This document shows positions 1 through 9,732 of a stretch of DNA of 54,006 nucleotides, in pieces. Under the pieces are notes generated by a model, which worked only from the letters and a program-made list of their open reading frames with translations, was not told the DNA's origin and searched no databases. Source of the stretch: an uncultured Magnetospirillum sp. (GTDB lineage: Bacteria > Pseudomonadota > Alphaproteobacteria > Rhodospirillales > Magnetospirillaceae); the NCBI RefSeq assembly GCF_903853455.1, contig NZ_CAINTR010000055.1:1-54006 (forward strand), read 5' to 3'. Made by a program: the position numbers and the translations under genes. The first letter of the stretch is position 1, and each line of letters begins with the position of its first letter.

Positions 1-9
1 CAAAAAAAA

Positions 10-29
10 CCGCTCGGTTGCCCGAGCGG
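10..29. terminator. Bidirectional terminator-like hairpin at window edge
   Basis: Eight-base arms CCGCTCGG and CCGAGCGG enclose a TTGC loop. An A-run lies on the left and a T-containing tail on the right, so the hairpin could end transcripts from either direction. The gene it serves would lie left of the window. Confidence 0.55.
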
Positions 30-294
30 CTTGAGTTTTGGGAGGAAACGTCCAAGAAAGGCAACAAGGGATTGTCCGAGGACCTTCCGTTTGTTGCACT
101 GCAATATATATGGGGCAAAATGCTGCGGCGCAAGCAAAAATATGGAGCGGATCGGCGCGATTGGCTCAAAACCCCGTGTTTTCAGGCTATTGGCGGCGCA
201 GGTCAGGTATGACCACTTGCCGGCGGCAAGGCTGGCGTTCATGGCACGTGTTATGCAAGAATGCCGGTGAGGATGGTCCTCTCGGAGCAGGCAG
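30..294. other. Intergenic leader, no gene seen
   Basis: No convincing coding sequence is present. The short reading frames lack a good ribosome site and family features. A GGAG at 284-287 serves the gene starting at 295. An AT-rich patch at about 105-115 could belong to a promoter, but no clear -35/-10 pair was found. Confidence 0.4.
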
Positions 295-1101
295 ATGACG
301 ATGTGGCGGGCAGCATGGACGGTCGCGGTTTTCGCCGTCATTGCGGTTGCCTCGACGTCGGCGAGGGCGGTGACGCCATTGCTGGCCGATAATCTCTGCG
401 CCACCGAGGCTTTCGCCAACGAGCGCGTTTACGGCATTCCGTCCGCTTTGCTGCATTCCATTTCCATCATCGAATCCGGCCGATACGATTCCGACAGCCG
501 GGCAACTATTGCCTGGCCATGGACGGTGACTGCCGAGGGGCAGGGGCGCTATCTGCCGAGCAAGGCCGAAGCCATCGCCGAGGTCAAGCGGCTGAAGGCG
601 CGCGGCGTCCAGAACATCGACGTCGGCTGCATGCAGGTCAATCTGCACTATCACCCCGACGCCTTCTCCAGTCTGGAACAGGCCTTCGATCCCGCCGCCA
701 ACGTGGCCTATGCCGCCCGCTTCCTGAAAGGGCTGTTCGGGGCGACCGGCCATTGGCCGACGGCGGCGTCGTACTACCATTCCCAGACGCCCAGTCTGGC
801 GGCCGCCTATCGCGAGCGGTTGATGAAAATCTGGAATGGGGCCGGTGGCTCCACCCAGATCGCCTCGGCCCCGCGCGGCGTCAAGCCGGTACCCCACGCT
901 CCGACGCTTCAGCAGGTTCCGGGCTCTCCCCATGTGGAGGACATGCGCAAGGCTTGGCGTGAGCAGGCCCAGGCCGGTCGCGACGAGGCGACCCGCATCG
1001 CCGATGCCTATCGCAAGGCCAGGGTCGCGGAATACCAGTTGCGCCGCGTCCACTTCCAGGAAGCGCGGACGGCCCTCGCCACCACCACGCGGCACTACTG
1101 A
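295..1101 (+). CDS. Exported lytic transglycosylase, SLT family
   Basis: The 268-residue protein has a Sec signal peptide (hydrophobic 8-22, likely cleaved after ARA at 25). A goose-type/SLT lysozyme-like domain fills about 30-185. The putative catalytic Glu60 is in SIIESGR, followed by the conserved DVGCMQVN strand and an ASYYHSQTP segment. Such enzymes cleave the MurNAc-GlcNAc bond of peptidoglycan and are often linked to envelope machines. The C-terminal 215-260 is charged and helical, perhaps a coiled coil. GGAG sits seven bases before the ATG at 295. The gene stands alone, converging on the glycosylase gene with only three bases between stops. The specific process served is unknown. Confidence 0.85.
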   Translation: MTMWRAAWTVAVFAVIAVASTSARAVTPLLADNLCATEAFANERVYGIPSALLHSISIIESGRYDSDSRATIAWPWTVTAEGQGRYLPSKAEAIAEVKRLKARGVQNIDVGCMQVNLHYHPDAFSSLEQAFDPAANVAYAARFLKGLFGATGHWPTAASYYHSQTPSLAAAYRERLMKIWNGAGGSTQIASAPRGVKPVPHAPTLQQVPGSPHVEDMRKAWREQAQAGRDEATRIADAYRKARVAEYQLRRVHFQEARTALATTTRHY

Positions 1102-1104
1102 GCC

Positions 1105-1749
1105 CTATGGCTTGACGGCGTCCAACAGCGCGGTGACCGCGGCCACGAACATGGTTTCGGTCAGCCGGCGGGTGTTGGTGTTGTAGCGCGAGCAATGATA
1201 GCTGTCGGTCAGCACCAGCCCGGACGGAAGGTGGTGCACCGCGCCGTGGGCGAAGGGGAAGGCGGCCTTGCGTAGCCCCAGAGTCGATAGGACCTGATCG
1301 TGCGATTGGCGCCCCAGGCTGAGGATTCCCTTCAGGGCCGGCATGGCGGCGATCTCGGCGGCCAGGAACGGCCGGCAGGCGGCGAATTCAGCCGGCAGCG
1401 GCTTGTTGGCGGGCGGCACGCAACGCGCCGCGTTGGTGACCCGGCAGCCGACCAGGGTGAAGCCATCGTCGGCACTGGCGCCATAGCTGCCGCTGGCCAA
1501 CCCCAGCTTCGACAAGGTGGCGTAAAGCAGGTCTCCGGCGTAGTCGCCGGTGAAGGGGCGGCCGGTGCGGTTGGCCCCTTTCAGCCCGGGCGCTAGCCCG
1601 ACCACCAGGAATGCGGCGTCCAGCCCCCCGAAGGACGGAACCGGCGCATGATGCCAGCCGGGATAGGCCCGGTGATTGGCCGCCCGGAACTCGACCAAAC
1701 GAGGACAGGCGGCGCAATCGGGAGCGGGAGCGATGGGAACCGAAGTCAT
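1105..1749 (-). CDS. Uracil-DNA glycosylase, family 5 (UDGb)
   Basis: This 214-residue enzyme removes uracil, and often other deaminated bases, from DNA to start base-excision repair. Motif A is GLAPGLKGANRTGRPFTGD (51-69), typical of family 5 because it lacks the catalytic Asp or Asn of other families. Motif B is around SYHCSRYNTNTRRLT (183-197). Cys12, Cys15, Cys110 and Cys125 match the 4Fe-4S ligand spacing of families 4 and 5. The usual Pro in SYHPS is Cys here. It lies downstream of the NYN gene, separated by a structured repeat, so both may be co-transcribed. Confidence 0.9.
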   Translation of the reverse strand: MTSVPIAPAPDCAACPRLVEFRAANHRAYPGWHHAPVPSFGGLDAAFLVVGLAPGLKGANRTGRPFTGDYAGDLLYATLSKLGLASGSYGASADDGFTLVGCRVTNAARCVPPANKPLPAEFAACRPFLAAEIAAMPALKGILSLGRQSHDQVLSTLGLRKAAFPFAHGAVHHLPSGLVLTDSYHCSRYNTNTRRLTETMFVAAVTALLDAVKP

Positions 1750-1769
1750 ATCGACGAGCCGCTAGGCGA

Positions 1770-1853
1770 GGAGTTGCGGGCAAAGCCCGGCGCGCCTTGT
1801 GGCGCGAAAGCCAAGGCGGACGGAAGTCCGCCGCCCGACGATTGAGGGACAAA
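1770..1853 (-). repeat. Three-hairpin intercistronic repeat, copy 1
   Basis: Read in the transcribed (minus) direction, it opens with TTTGTCCCTCA and folds into three consecutive hairpins. They are GGCGGAC/GTCCGCC with a TTCC loop (+ strand 1815-1832), CGCGCC-ACAA-GGCGCG, and CGGGC-TTT-GCCCG. It ends in GCAACTCC. It sits between the stop of the NYN gene and the start of the glycosylase gene. The second copy at 5295-5376 has the same orientation relative to its host operon. Confidence 0.8.
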
Positions 1854-1865
1854 CAACAACCTTGG

Positions 1866-2438
1866 TCACTCGGTTCCGCCCTGTGGTGCCGGGCGGTCGT
1901 CGCGATAGGATTGGGCACGGGCTATCTGGGATTCCAGGTCGAGCAACTCGACGAAGGTGTCGGCCTGGCGCCGCAACTCGTCGGCCACCATGGGCGGCTG
2001 GGACCGGATGGTGCTGACCACGGTGACGCGCACGCCCTTGCGCTGCACCGCCTCGACCAGCCGGCGGAAATCGCCGTCGCCGGAGAACAGCACTACGTGG
2101 TCCAGGTACTGAGCCATCTCCATCACGTCGATGGCCAGTTCGATATCCATGTTGCCCTTGATCTTGCGCCGGCCGGTGGCGTCGGTGAATTCCTTGGTCG
2201 GCTTGGTGACCATGGTGTAACCGTTGTAGTCCAGCCAATCAACCAGCGGCCGGATGGGGGAGTACTCCTGGTCTTCCATCAGGGCTGTATAGTAAAAAGC
2301 ACGAATCAGCCGCCCCTTTGAGGCGAACAGCTGAAGCAATTTCTTGTAGTCGATGTCGAAGCCCAGCGCGCGGGCGGCGGAATACAGGTTGGAGCCGTCA
2401 ATGAACAGGCCGACTCGTTCGGCGGCGTAGAACTGCAT
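1866..2438 (-). CDS. NYN-domain protein (LabA/DUF88-like PIN-fold nuclease)
   Basis: The 190-residue protein is one NYN domain. Acidic residues typical of the PIN-like metal site are visible in LFIDGSNLY (Asp14), GNMDIELAIDVM and LFSGDGDFRRLV. Family members are presumed RNases, and some act in RNA turnover; the substrate here is unknown. The start at 2438 gives MQFYAAERVGLFIDG, the normal family N-terminus. A much longer frame upstream is the antisense of rsh and is rejected. The gene diverges from rpoZ. Confidence 0.82.
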   Translation of the reverse strand: MQFYAAERVGLFIDGSNLYSAARALGFDIDYKKLLQLFASKGRLIRAFYYTALMEDQEYSPIRPLVDWLDYNGYTMVTKPTKEFTDATGRRKIKGNMDIELAIDVMEMAQYLDHVVLFSGDGDFRRLVEAVQRKGVRVTVVSTIRSQPPMVADELRRQADTFVELLDLESQIARAQSYRDDRPAPQGGTE

Positions 2439-2538
2439 GGCTAATCTCGCTTCAAGAATGCATGGCGGGCGCCGAGGTTGGCGACCGGTAATCCGCCTAA
2501 GGTAAGAGGCAACCTTCGTCGCCGCAAGAGGCCGCCTC

Positions 2539-2566
2539 TTGCTTTCCACCGGCAACGCCATATATA
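2539..2566 (+). promoter_or_regulatory. Candidate sigma-70 promoter for rpoZ
   Basis: TTGCTT (2539-2544) is followed after 16 bases by TATATA (2561-2566), about 42 bases before the rpoZ ATG. Local AT-richness contrasts with the surrounding sequence. Predicted by eye only. Confidence 0.5.
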
Positions 2567-2607
2567 AGCTGTCTTCTTTCCCAGACTGCCTCAGACAAGG
2601 ATCATCG

Positions 2608-3006
2608 ATGGCGCGCGTTACGGTAGAAGATTGTGTCCTGAGGGTTCCGAACCGCTTCGAGCTGGTTCTGGTGGCCGGCCAGCGTGCCCGCGACATCTCC
2701 GCTGGCGGCAAGCTGACAGTGGACCGCGACAACGACAAGAACCCGGTGGTGGCGCTGCGCGAGATCGCCGAGGACACCGTTCCGACCGACGCTTTGCAGA
2801 ACGCCCTGATCCAGGGCCTGCAGAAGCATGTGGAGGTGGACGAGCCGGAAGAGGACGAGATGGAGGGGTTCATCCCCAACGGCGACCTCGCCTTCGAGAC
2901 CGTCGCCAACGAGGATGAGATGGTCGAAGACGGCATGTCCATCAGCGAGGACGGCGTCGATTTCGATCCCGACGCGGCTGGCGACGTCGCCATCGGCGAA
3001 GATTGA
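2608..3006 (+). CDS. rpoZ: RNA polymerase omega subunit
   Basis: The 132-residue protein carries the omega signature: MARVTVEDC at the N-terminus, [17 protein letters not shown], then [14 protein letters not shown]. It latches the beta-prime subunit during polymerase assembly and in many bacteria contributes to a ppGpp site. The acidic tail (about 80-132) is longer than in E. coli (91 residues) but usual for alphaproteobacteria. The start at 2608 is preceded by an AAGG site; an in-frame upstream start at 2539 would overlap the promoter. rsh follows after a strong hairpin, a common pairing for stringent-response genes. Confidence 0.95.
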   Translation: MARVTVEDCVLRVPNRFELVLVAGQRARDISAGGKLTVDRDNDKNPVVALREIAEDTVPTDALQNALIQGLQKHVEVDEPEEDEMEGFIPNGDLAFETVANEDEMVEDGMSISEDGVDFDPDAAGDVAIGED

Positions 3007-3020
3007 TCGGCTGGCTTCCG

Positions 3021-3055
3021 TTTCGCCCGTCTTCCATAAAAGAAGGCGGGCGAAA
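3021..3055 (+). terminator. Strong hairpin between rpoZ and rsh
   Basis: Arms TTTCGCCCGTCTTC and GAAGGCGGGCGAAA pair over 14 positions (one T-G wobble) around a seven-base loop. A T-rich but interrupted tail follows. It is likely a terminator or attenuator after rpoZ, setting rsh expression relative to rpoZ. Confidence 0.65.
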
Positions 3056-3140
3056 GTCGTTTCTTCTTTTCCTTCGGCCTTTCGCCGTACACACTCATGG
3101 GATAGCGGCCCTGGAGCCGCTGGAATAGGGTGATTCCGGC

Positions 3141-5288
3141 ATGATGCGCCAATTCGAACTGGTCGAGCGCGTCAAGTCCTACGATCCCAGCGCGGACGAG
3201 GATGCCATCAACCGTGCCTATGTCTTCGCCATGAAGATGCACGGCTCGCAGTTGCGGGCCTCGGGCGATCCCTATTTTTCCCATCCCATCGAGGTTGCCG
3301 GCATCCTGACCAAATACCGGTTGGATTCGGCCTCGATCATCACCGCCCTGCTGCACGACACCATCGAGGACACCCCGGCGACGCTGGACGACATCGAGCG
3401 GATGTTCGGGCGCGAGATCGGGCGTCTGGTGGACGGCGTCACCAAGCTGAACCGCATCGAGCTGCAATCGGACCACGCCAAGCAGGCGGAGAACCTGCGC
3501 AAGCTGGTGCTGGCCATGAGCGAGGACATCCGCGTCCTGCTGGTCAAGCTGGCCGACCGCATGCACAACATGCGGACCCTTCACTACATCAAGAATCCCG
3601 ACAAGCGTCGGCGCATCGCCATGGAGACCATGGAGATCTACGCGCCCCTGGCCGAGCGTATCGGCATGCAGGGGATCAAGATGGAGTTGGAGGACCTGGC
3701 CTTCGCCGAGCTGCACCCGGATGCTCGCGGCTCCATCGTGGCCCGCCTCAGCTTCCTGCGCGAACAGGGGGGCGACCTGATCGGCCGCATCCTGGAGGAG
3801 CTGCGCAAGATTCTGAGCGAGGCCGGCATCGGCGCCACCGTCTCGGGGCGCGAAAAGACGGCGTATTCCATCTGGCAGAAGATGCAGCGCAAGAATGTCG
3901 GCTTCGAGCAACTGTCCGACATCATGGCGTTCCGGGTGGCGGTGAACGGCGTCGAGGACTGCTACCGGGCGCTGGGGGTGATCCACTCCAAGTATCCCAT
4001 GGTGCCGAACCGCTTCAAGGACTACATCTCGACCCCCAAGCCCAACGGCTACCGCTCGCTGCACACCGGGGTGTTCGGTCCCGAGCGTCATCGCATCGAG
4101 ATTCAGATCCGCACCACCGAGATGCACGAGGTCGCGGAGCTGGGGGTGGCGGCCCATTGGAAATACAAGCATGACGACGGCAACCTCACCGACGGGCGTC
4201 AGTACCGCTGGCTGCGCGAGCTGCTCGACATCTTGGAGCACGCCTCCAATCCCGAGGAGTTCCTGGAGCACACCAAGCTCGAGATGTTCTCGGACCAGGT
4301 GTTCTGCTTCACGCCCAAGGGCGACCTGATCTCGCTGCCGCGCGGCGCGTGCCCGGTGGACTTCGCCTATGCCGTCCATTCCCAGGTGGGTGACACCTGC
4401 GTCGGCGCCAAGGTCAACGGCCGCATCATGCCGCTTCGGACCCAGCTCCAGAACGGCGATCAGGTCGATATCATCACCTCCAAGGCGCAGACTCCCAACC
4501 CCACCTGGGAGCGCTTCGTCGTCACCGGCAAGGCTCGCGCCCGCATCCGCCGCTATATCCGCACCCAGCAGCGGGCCCAGTACACCGAGCTGGGACGCGC
4601 CATCCTGGTGCGCGCCTTCCGGCAGGAGAGCTACGACTACACCGAGAAGGCGGCGGAAGGTGTCCTGCGCATCTTCAAGGCGCCCTCCGTCGATGACCTG
4701 CTGGCCATGGTGGGCGAGGGGACGCTGACCGCCCGCGAGGTGGTCTCCTCCATCTTCCCCGAGTTGAAGGCATCGCGGCCCGACAACGTGGTGGCGCTGA
4801 AGGCGCGCGGCAAGACGGCGTCGGACAAGAAGGACAAGGGCGGCGCGGTTCCCATCAAGGGGCTGATCCCCGGCATGGCCATGCACTTCGCTGGGTGCTG
4901 CCATCCGCTTCCGGGCGACCGCATCGTCGGCATCGTCGCCACCGGCAAGGGGGTGACCATCCACACCATCGACTGCGAGAATCTGGAGCAGTTCGCCGAA
5001 CAGCCGGAACGCTGGCTGGATCTGGCCTGGGACGACGCCGACAGCGCCGGTCACGTGGGGCGCATCGATCTGGTGGTGACCAACGAGCCCGGCGCATTCG
5101 GCGCCATTTCCACGGTGATCGCCAAGAACATGGGCAACATCACCAATCTGAAGATCACCAACCGCACCACCGACTTCTTCGAGATGATCATCGACATCGA
5201 GGTGCGCGACGTGAAGCACCTCACCAACGTCATCGCCGCCTTGCGGGCGACGCCGGCCATCAATTCGGTCGACCGCGCGAGGAATTAA
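3141..5288 (+). CDS. rsh: Bifunctional (p)ppGpp synthetase/hydrolase Rsh
   Basis: The 715-residue RelA/SpoT homologue has an HD hydrolase domain (about 25-200) with an intact HDTIEDT (72-78) and LADRMHNM. The synthetase domain (about 230-350) has RFKD near 290 and GYRSLHTG. The RxKD form is typical of bifunctional enzymes rather than the ExDD of RelA-only synthetases. A TGS domain (about 385-445), a Cys-rich segment with GCCHPLPGD, and a C-terminal ACT domain (about 635-710) follow. It makes and degrades the stringent-response alarmone. ATGATG at 3141/3144 leaves the exact start open. Its stop is six bases before repeat copy 2. Confidence 0.95.
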   Translation: MMRQFELVERVKSYDPSADEDAINRAYVFAMKMHGSQLRASGDPYFSHPIEVAGILTKYRLDSASIITALLHDTIEDTPATLDDIERMFGREIGRLVDGVTKLNRIELQSDHAKQAENLRKLVLAMSEDIRVLLVKLADRMHNMRTLHYIKNPDKRRRIAMETMEIYAPLAERIGMQGIKMELEDLAFAELHPDARGSIVARLSFLREQGGDLIGRILEELRKILSEAGIGATVSGREKTAYSIWQKMQRKNVGFEQLSDIMAFRVAVNGVEDCYRALGVIHSKYPMVPNRFKDYISTPKPNGYRSLHTGVFGPERHRIEIQIRTTEMHEVAELGVAAHWKYKHDDGNLTDGRQYRWLRELLDILEHASNPEEFLEHTKLEMFSDQVFCFTPKGDLISLPRGACPVDFAYAVHSQVGDTCVGAKVNGRIMPLRTQLQNGDQVDIITSKAQTPNPTWERFVVTGKARARIRRYIRTQQRAQYTELGRAILVRAFRQESYDYTEKAAEGVLRIFKAPSVDDLLAMVGEGTLTAREVVSSIFPELKASRPDNVVALKARGKTASDKKDKGGAVPIKGLIPGMAMHFAGCCHPLPGDRIVGIVATGKGVTIHTIDCENLEQFAEQPERWLDLAWDDADSAGHVGRIDLVVTNEPGAFGAISTVIAKNMGNITNLKITNRTTDFFEMIIDIEVRDVKHLTNVIAALRATPAINSVDRARN

Positions 5289-5294
5289 TTGGTT

Positions 5295-5376
5295 TTTGTC
5301 CCTCAGTCGCCGGGCGCGCGCCTCCGCGCGCTTGGCTTTCGCGCCACGAGGCGCGCCGGGCCTTGCCCGCAACTCC
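5295..5376 (+). repeat. Three-hairpin intercistronic repeat, copy 2
   Basis: It lies between rsh and pdxJ. From TTTGTCCCTCA it forms GCGCGCG/CGCGCGC with a CCTC loop, then CGCGCC-ACGA-GGCGCG, then CGGGC-CTT-GCCCG, ending GCAACTCC. Outside hairpin 1 it is nearly identical to copy 1. In hairpin 1 most positions differ, yet pairing is kept on both sides. Confidence 0.8.
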
Positions 5377-5424
5377 CAGCCAATAATAGATTTATTGGCT
5401 GGTCGGATTTTGGAGCTTGAAGAG

Positions 5425-6159
5425 ATGACCCGGCGCCTTCGCCTCGGCGTGAACATCGATCACGTCGCCACCATCCGCAATGCTCGCGGCGGCCATCATC
5501 CCGATCCGGTGCGGGCCGCTCATATGGCAGCCGCCGCCGGTGCCGATGGCATCACCGCCCATCTGCGCGAGGATCGCCGCCATATTTCCGACCGCGACAT
5601 GGAGCGTCTGGCCAACGAGATCACCCTGCCGCTCAATTTCGAGATGGCCGCCACCGAGGAGATGGTGGCCATCGCGCTGCGTCACCGTCCCCATGCCGCA
5701 TGCATCGTCCCCGAGAAGCGGGAAGAGCGCACCACCGAGGGGGGCCTCGACGTCGCCGGCCATGTGGAGACGCTGCGGCCGCTGGTGGGGCGGCTGGTGG
5801 AAGCCGGCATCCGCGTGTCCATGTTCATCGAGGCCGATCCGCGCCAGCTGGACGCTTCCAAGGCGCTGGGCGCGCCGGTGGTGGAGCTGCATACCGGCGC
5901 TTATTGCGACGCCGAGGGCGAGGCCCGCGACCGCGAATTCGCCCGCATCCTCGCCGCTGCCGCCCATGCCGAGTCCATCGGGCTGGAATGCCATGCCGGC
6001 CACGGCCTGTCCTACGACACCGTCAAGCCGGTGGCGGCCATCCCCACCATCGCCGAGCTGAATATCGGCCACTTCCTGGTGGGCGAAGCGATCTTCGTCG
6101 GCTTCGAGGCCTCGATCCGCCATATGCGGGCCTTGATGGACGAGGCGTGCCAGCGGTGA
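5425..6159 (+). CDS. pdxJ: Pyridoxine 5'-phosphate synthase
   Basis: PdxJ joins 1-deoxyxylulose 5-phosphate and 3-amino-2-oxopropyl phosphate to make pyridoxine 5'-phosphate (vitamin B6). The 244-residue protein is full length. It shows [16 protein letters not shown] at the N-terminus, [12 protein letters not shown], the [14 protein letters not shown] loop and ECHAGHGL with [12 protein letters not shown] near the end. The ATG at 5425 has GGAG upstream and gives the family N-terminus; the frame could extend upstream only through the repeat. It overlaps acpS by four bases, the usual pairing. Confidence 0.96.
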   Translation: MTRRLRLGVNIDHVATIRNARGGHHPDPVRAAHMAAAAGADGITAHLREDRRHISDRDMERLANEITLPLNFEMAATEEMVAIALRHRPHAACIVPEKREERTTEGGLDVAGHVETLRPLVGRLVEAGIRVSMFIEADPRQLDASKALGAPVVELHTGAYCDAEGEARDREFARILAAAAHAESIGLECHAGHGLSYDTVKPVAAIPTIAELNIGHFLVGEAIFVGFEASIRHMRALMDEACQR

Positions 6160-6560
6160 TTCTCGGCATCGGCAACGACCTGATCGACATCCGCCGGATC
6201 GAAAAGACCCTAGCGCGCTTCGGCGAGCGCTTCGTCGACCGTGTCTTCACCCCGGTCGAGCGCGCCAAGGCCGAGCGCCGCACCGAGGCCCTGCGCGCTT
6301 CCACCTACGCCAAGCGCTACGCCGCCAAGGAAGCCGCTGCCAAGGCCTTGGGCACCGGTTTCCGCGCCGGCGTGTTCTGGCGCGACATCGGCGTGGTCAA
6401 CACGTCCCTCGGTCAGCCGACCCTGGAGCTGACCGGCGGCGCGGCGGCGCGGCTGGAGCAATTGCTGCCGGCGGGCATGAAAGCCCGCATCGACCTGACC
6501 ATGACCGACGAGTACCCCATGGCCGAGGCGGTGGTGATCATCTCGGCGATTCCGGCCTGA
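6156..6560 (+). CDS. acpS: Holo-[acyl-carrier-protein] synthase
   Basis: AcpS transfers phosphopantetheine from CoA to acyl carrier protein. The 134-residue protein has the two family motifs, [13 protein letters not shown] at the N-terminus (metal-binding Asp) and [16 protein letters not shown]. It starts at a GTG that overlaps the pdxJ stop as GTGA, which indicates translational coupling. Length fits the AcpS type (about 120-135). Confidence 0.95.
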   Translation: MILGIGNDLIDIRRIEKTLARFGERFVDRVFTPVERAKAERRTEALRASTYAKRYAAKEAAAKALGTGFRAGVFWRDIGVVNTSLGQPTLELTGGAAARLEQLLPAGMKARIDLTMTDEYPMAEAVVIISAIPA

Positions 6561-6571
6561 CTCCGTCGGTA

Positions 6572-6600
6572 TTGACAGGCGCGTCGGGGGCTGGCTTGAT
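6572..6600 (+). promoter_or_regulatory. Possible promoter before lepB
   Basis: A perfect TTGACA (6572-6577) lies 17 bases before a poor -10, CTTGAT (6595-6600), in the 110-bp gap between acpS and lepB. It may start a lepB-rnc-era transcript. The weak -10 keeps this tentative. Confidence 0.35.
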
Positions 6601-6669
6601 CTGCGCAGCCATGGGGCTTCGCTCCGTGGGCTGTATCTATTTAATTCAAATGGTTGGGTGGCGAACTTC

Positions 6670-7413
6670 ATGTCAAAAGGCAAGTCTGGCGGAATGATGG
6701 AGACGGTCCGGACGATCGTCTATGCCATGCTGATCGCCGGTGCGGTGCGCACGGTGGCTTTCGAGCCCTTCAACATTCCGTCGGGATCCATGATCCCCAG
6801 TCTGCTGATCGGCGACTACCTGTTCGTCTCCAAATACGCCTACGGCTATTCGCGCCATTCCATGCCGTTCAGCATCGGCCCCGGCGGCGGCCGGATTTTC
6901 GAGCGGGTGCCGGAGCGCGGTGACGTCATCGTCTTCAAGAAGCCGCCCGAGGCCAAGATCGACTACATCAAGCGCGTGGTCGGCCTGCCGGGGGACCGCA
7001 TCCAGGTCACGGGCGGCATCCTGCACATCAACGGCACGCCGGTCGACCGTCAGCGCATCGAGGATTTCATCGAGCACGACCGCGACGGCAACATCTTCCG
7101 CGCGCCGCAATACATCGAGACCCTGCCCAACGGCAAGAAGCACCGCATCATCGAATCCCATGGCGACAACGGTCCGGCCGACAACACCCCGGAATACAAG
7201 GTGCCGGCCGGCCACTACTTCATGATGGGCGACAACCGCGACAACTCGGCGGATTCGCGCTTCCTGTCCGAGGTGGGCTATGTGCCGGCTGAGAATCTGG
7301 TGGGCCGCGCCGAGGTTTTGTTCTTCTCGGGCGACGGCAGCGCCGCTCTGTGGGAAGTGTGGCGGTGGCCTTGGGCGATCCGCTATTCCCGCCTGTTCCA
7401 GGGAATCGAGTAG
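6670..7413 (+). CDS. lepB: Signal peptidase I
   Basis: The membrane-anchored serine/lysine protease removes Sec and Tat signal peptides from exported proteins. One N-terminal membrane segment (VRTIVYAMLIAGAVRTVAF) precedes the catalytic Ser in PSGSMIPSLL and the general-base Lys in IKRVVGLPGDR. The C-terminal MGDNRDNSADSRF box is intact. I chose the ATG at 6670, with GGTGG nine bases upstream; a GTG at 6658 would add four residues. It abuts rnc, forming lepB-rnc-era. Confidence 0.95.
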   Translation: MSKGKSGGMMETVRTIVYAMLIAGAVRTVAFEPFNIPSGSMIPSLLIGDYLFVSKYAYGYSRHSMPFSIGPGGGRIFERVPERGDVIVFKKPPEAKIDYIKRVVGLPGDRIQVTGGILHINGTPVDRQRIEDFIEHDRDGNIFRAPQYIETLPNGKKHRIIESHGDNGPADNTPEYKVPAGHYFMMGDNRDNSADSRFLSEVGYVPAENLVGRAEVLFFSGDGSAALWEVWRWPWAIRYSRLFQGIE

Positions 7414-8096
7414 GTGACGGGGGCAGCCTCCGAGCTTTCCAAGATCCTGGGGCATCGCTTCGCCCGCCCGGAGCTGCTGGTCCAAGCCCTGACCCATCCC
7501 AGCGTGATGCAGGGGCGCCGCCAAAAGCAGTCGGCGCCCTATGAGCGGTTGGAATTTCTCGGCGACCGGGTGCTGGGCTTGGTGGTGGCCGACATGCTGT
7601 TCCAGGCCTTTCCCGACGAGGCGGAAGGCGCCCTGGCGCGGCGCTTCACCGCCCTGGTCCGCAAGGAAGCGGTGGCGCGGGTCGGCCTTGCCATCGGTCT
7701 CGACGCCCGGCTGGCCATGTCCAAGGGCGACGAGGATGCCGGTGGCCGCGCCAATCAGAGTATGCTGGCCGATGCCTGCGAGGCGGTGATCGGGGCGCTG
7801 TACGCCGATGGCGGCTTCGAGGTGGCGGCCCGCTTCGTTCGCAGCCGCTGGCGCGATCTGATGGACGAGACCCTGGCGCCGCCCAAGGACGCCAAGACCG
7901 CGCTGCAGGAATGGGCCCAGGGGCTGGGCAAGGCTTTGCCGGCCTATACCACCCTGGGGACCGAGGGACCGCCACACGAGCCGGTCTTTTTGATCGGTGT
8001 CGAAGTCGAGGGCGCGGGCTCCGCCAGTGGGCGCGGCTCGTCCAAACGCGTAGCGGAACAGGCGGCTGCCGCCGCCTTGCTTGAAAAGGTCACGTC

Positions 8097-8100
<4 letters not shown>
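7414..8100 (+). CDS. rnc: Ribonuclease III
   Basis: The 228-residue double-strand-specific endoribonuclease processes rRNA and regulatory RNAs. The catalytic domain carries the signature ERLEFLGDRVLGLVVADML and the second acidic site in LADACEAVIGALYADGG. A dsRNA-binding domain occupies about 160-228, ending in KRVAEQAAAAALLEKV. The GTG start directly follows the lepB stop. The stop overlaps the era ATG, indicating tight coupling. Confidence 0.95.
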
Positions 8101-9017
<917 letters not shown>

Positions 9018-9026
9018 TGTTTAGAA

Positions 9027-9500
9027 GACACGAATGAACACGAATGAACACGAATACGCCCGAGACCGTCATCACCGGACGTGTTCCGGTGATCCACGCG
9101 GTTCAACCCGCACCGTGCCGGTTGGATGGGCGTGGATACCCGCGACAAGCGCACGACTGTTCGGTTTAAATTCAAGCCGCCTTGTTTGGGGGATTCCATC
9201 GTCATTCACCACCAAGACACCAAGGACACTAAGGGGCCTTCTGGGGGGCACCGTTCTGCCTTCCGTCCGCGCAGCGGACAGTCTTTTCCAAAGCGGTGAA
9301 GAAACGCAAAGCGACGCGGCGGCTCCGCTCTCTTGGTGTCTTGGTGGTGAAAAATCCGTATCCATCCGGGATGGCGTGGCCGGAAAGCCGCGCCGTCCAA
9401 TGGATGGAGGCCGGTTCACGAAATTTAAACCGGACAGCCGTGCGACAAGCGCGGGCATGACGATTGATGGAATTCGTGTTCATTCATGTTCATTCGTGTC
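9027..9500. repeat. Nested inverted-repeat element in the era-recO gap
   Basis: The 507-bp gap after era contains three nested inverted-repeat pairs. The outer arms, 9027-9055 and 9472-9500 (29 bp), differ at one position and consist of GAACACGAAT-type iterations. The middle arms, about 9151-9173 and 9420-9443, include GGTTTAAATT and have two mismatches. The inner arms, 9205-9224 and 9332-9351, are a perfect 20-bp match rich in CACCAAGACACC. No transposase or plausible gene is inside, so it resembles a non-autonomous mobile or palindromic repeat unit. Confidence 0.7.
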
Positions 9501-9524
9501 CCTTCTTTCTGAAACTGCCCACCC

Positions 9525-9731
9525 ATGACCATCCGCGCCCTCGGCATCGCCTTGATCTGGGCCGGGGTGGCGATGCTGGCGGGGCTGTTGCTGCGGCGCT
9601 TCGTGGGGGGGGCCTGGAGCCTGGAGGACGAGGACGTGCCGCCGGTCAACGCCTGGCACAAGGGCGTGGCGATCTTGGCCTTGGTGGCAACCATCGGCGG
9701 CATCGGGCTGGTGATCTGGAGCGTCGCCTGA
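9525..9731 (+). CDS. Small two-helix membrane protein
   Basis: This 68-residue protein has two hydrophobic segments, about 4-24 and 47-66, separated by an acidic stretch (LEDEDVPP). I do not recognise a family. It ends one base before the recO start, so the two are probably translated together. Product and role are unknown; codon use matches its neighbours, which supports it being a real gene. Confidence 0.6.
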   Translation: MTIRALGIALIWAGVAMLAGLLLRRFVGGAWSLEDEDVPPVNAWHKGVAILALVATIGGIGLVIWSVA

Positions 9732-9732
9732 G

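Noticed and set aside
1866-5456. 1196-codon minus-strand frame
   Set aside because: Only its last 190 codons (from 2438) match a family (NYN). The rest is antisense to rpoZ and rsh, kept open by high GC.
9034-9528. Reading frames starting MNTNEHE and similar in the era-recO gap
   Set aside because: They are translations of the 10-base iterations in the repeat arms, occur on both strands, and lack ribosome sites.
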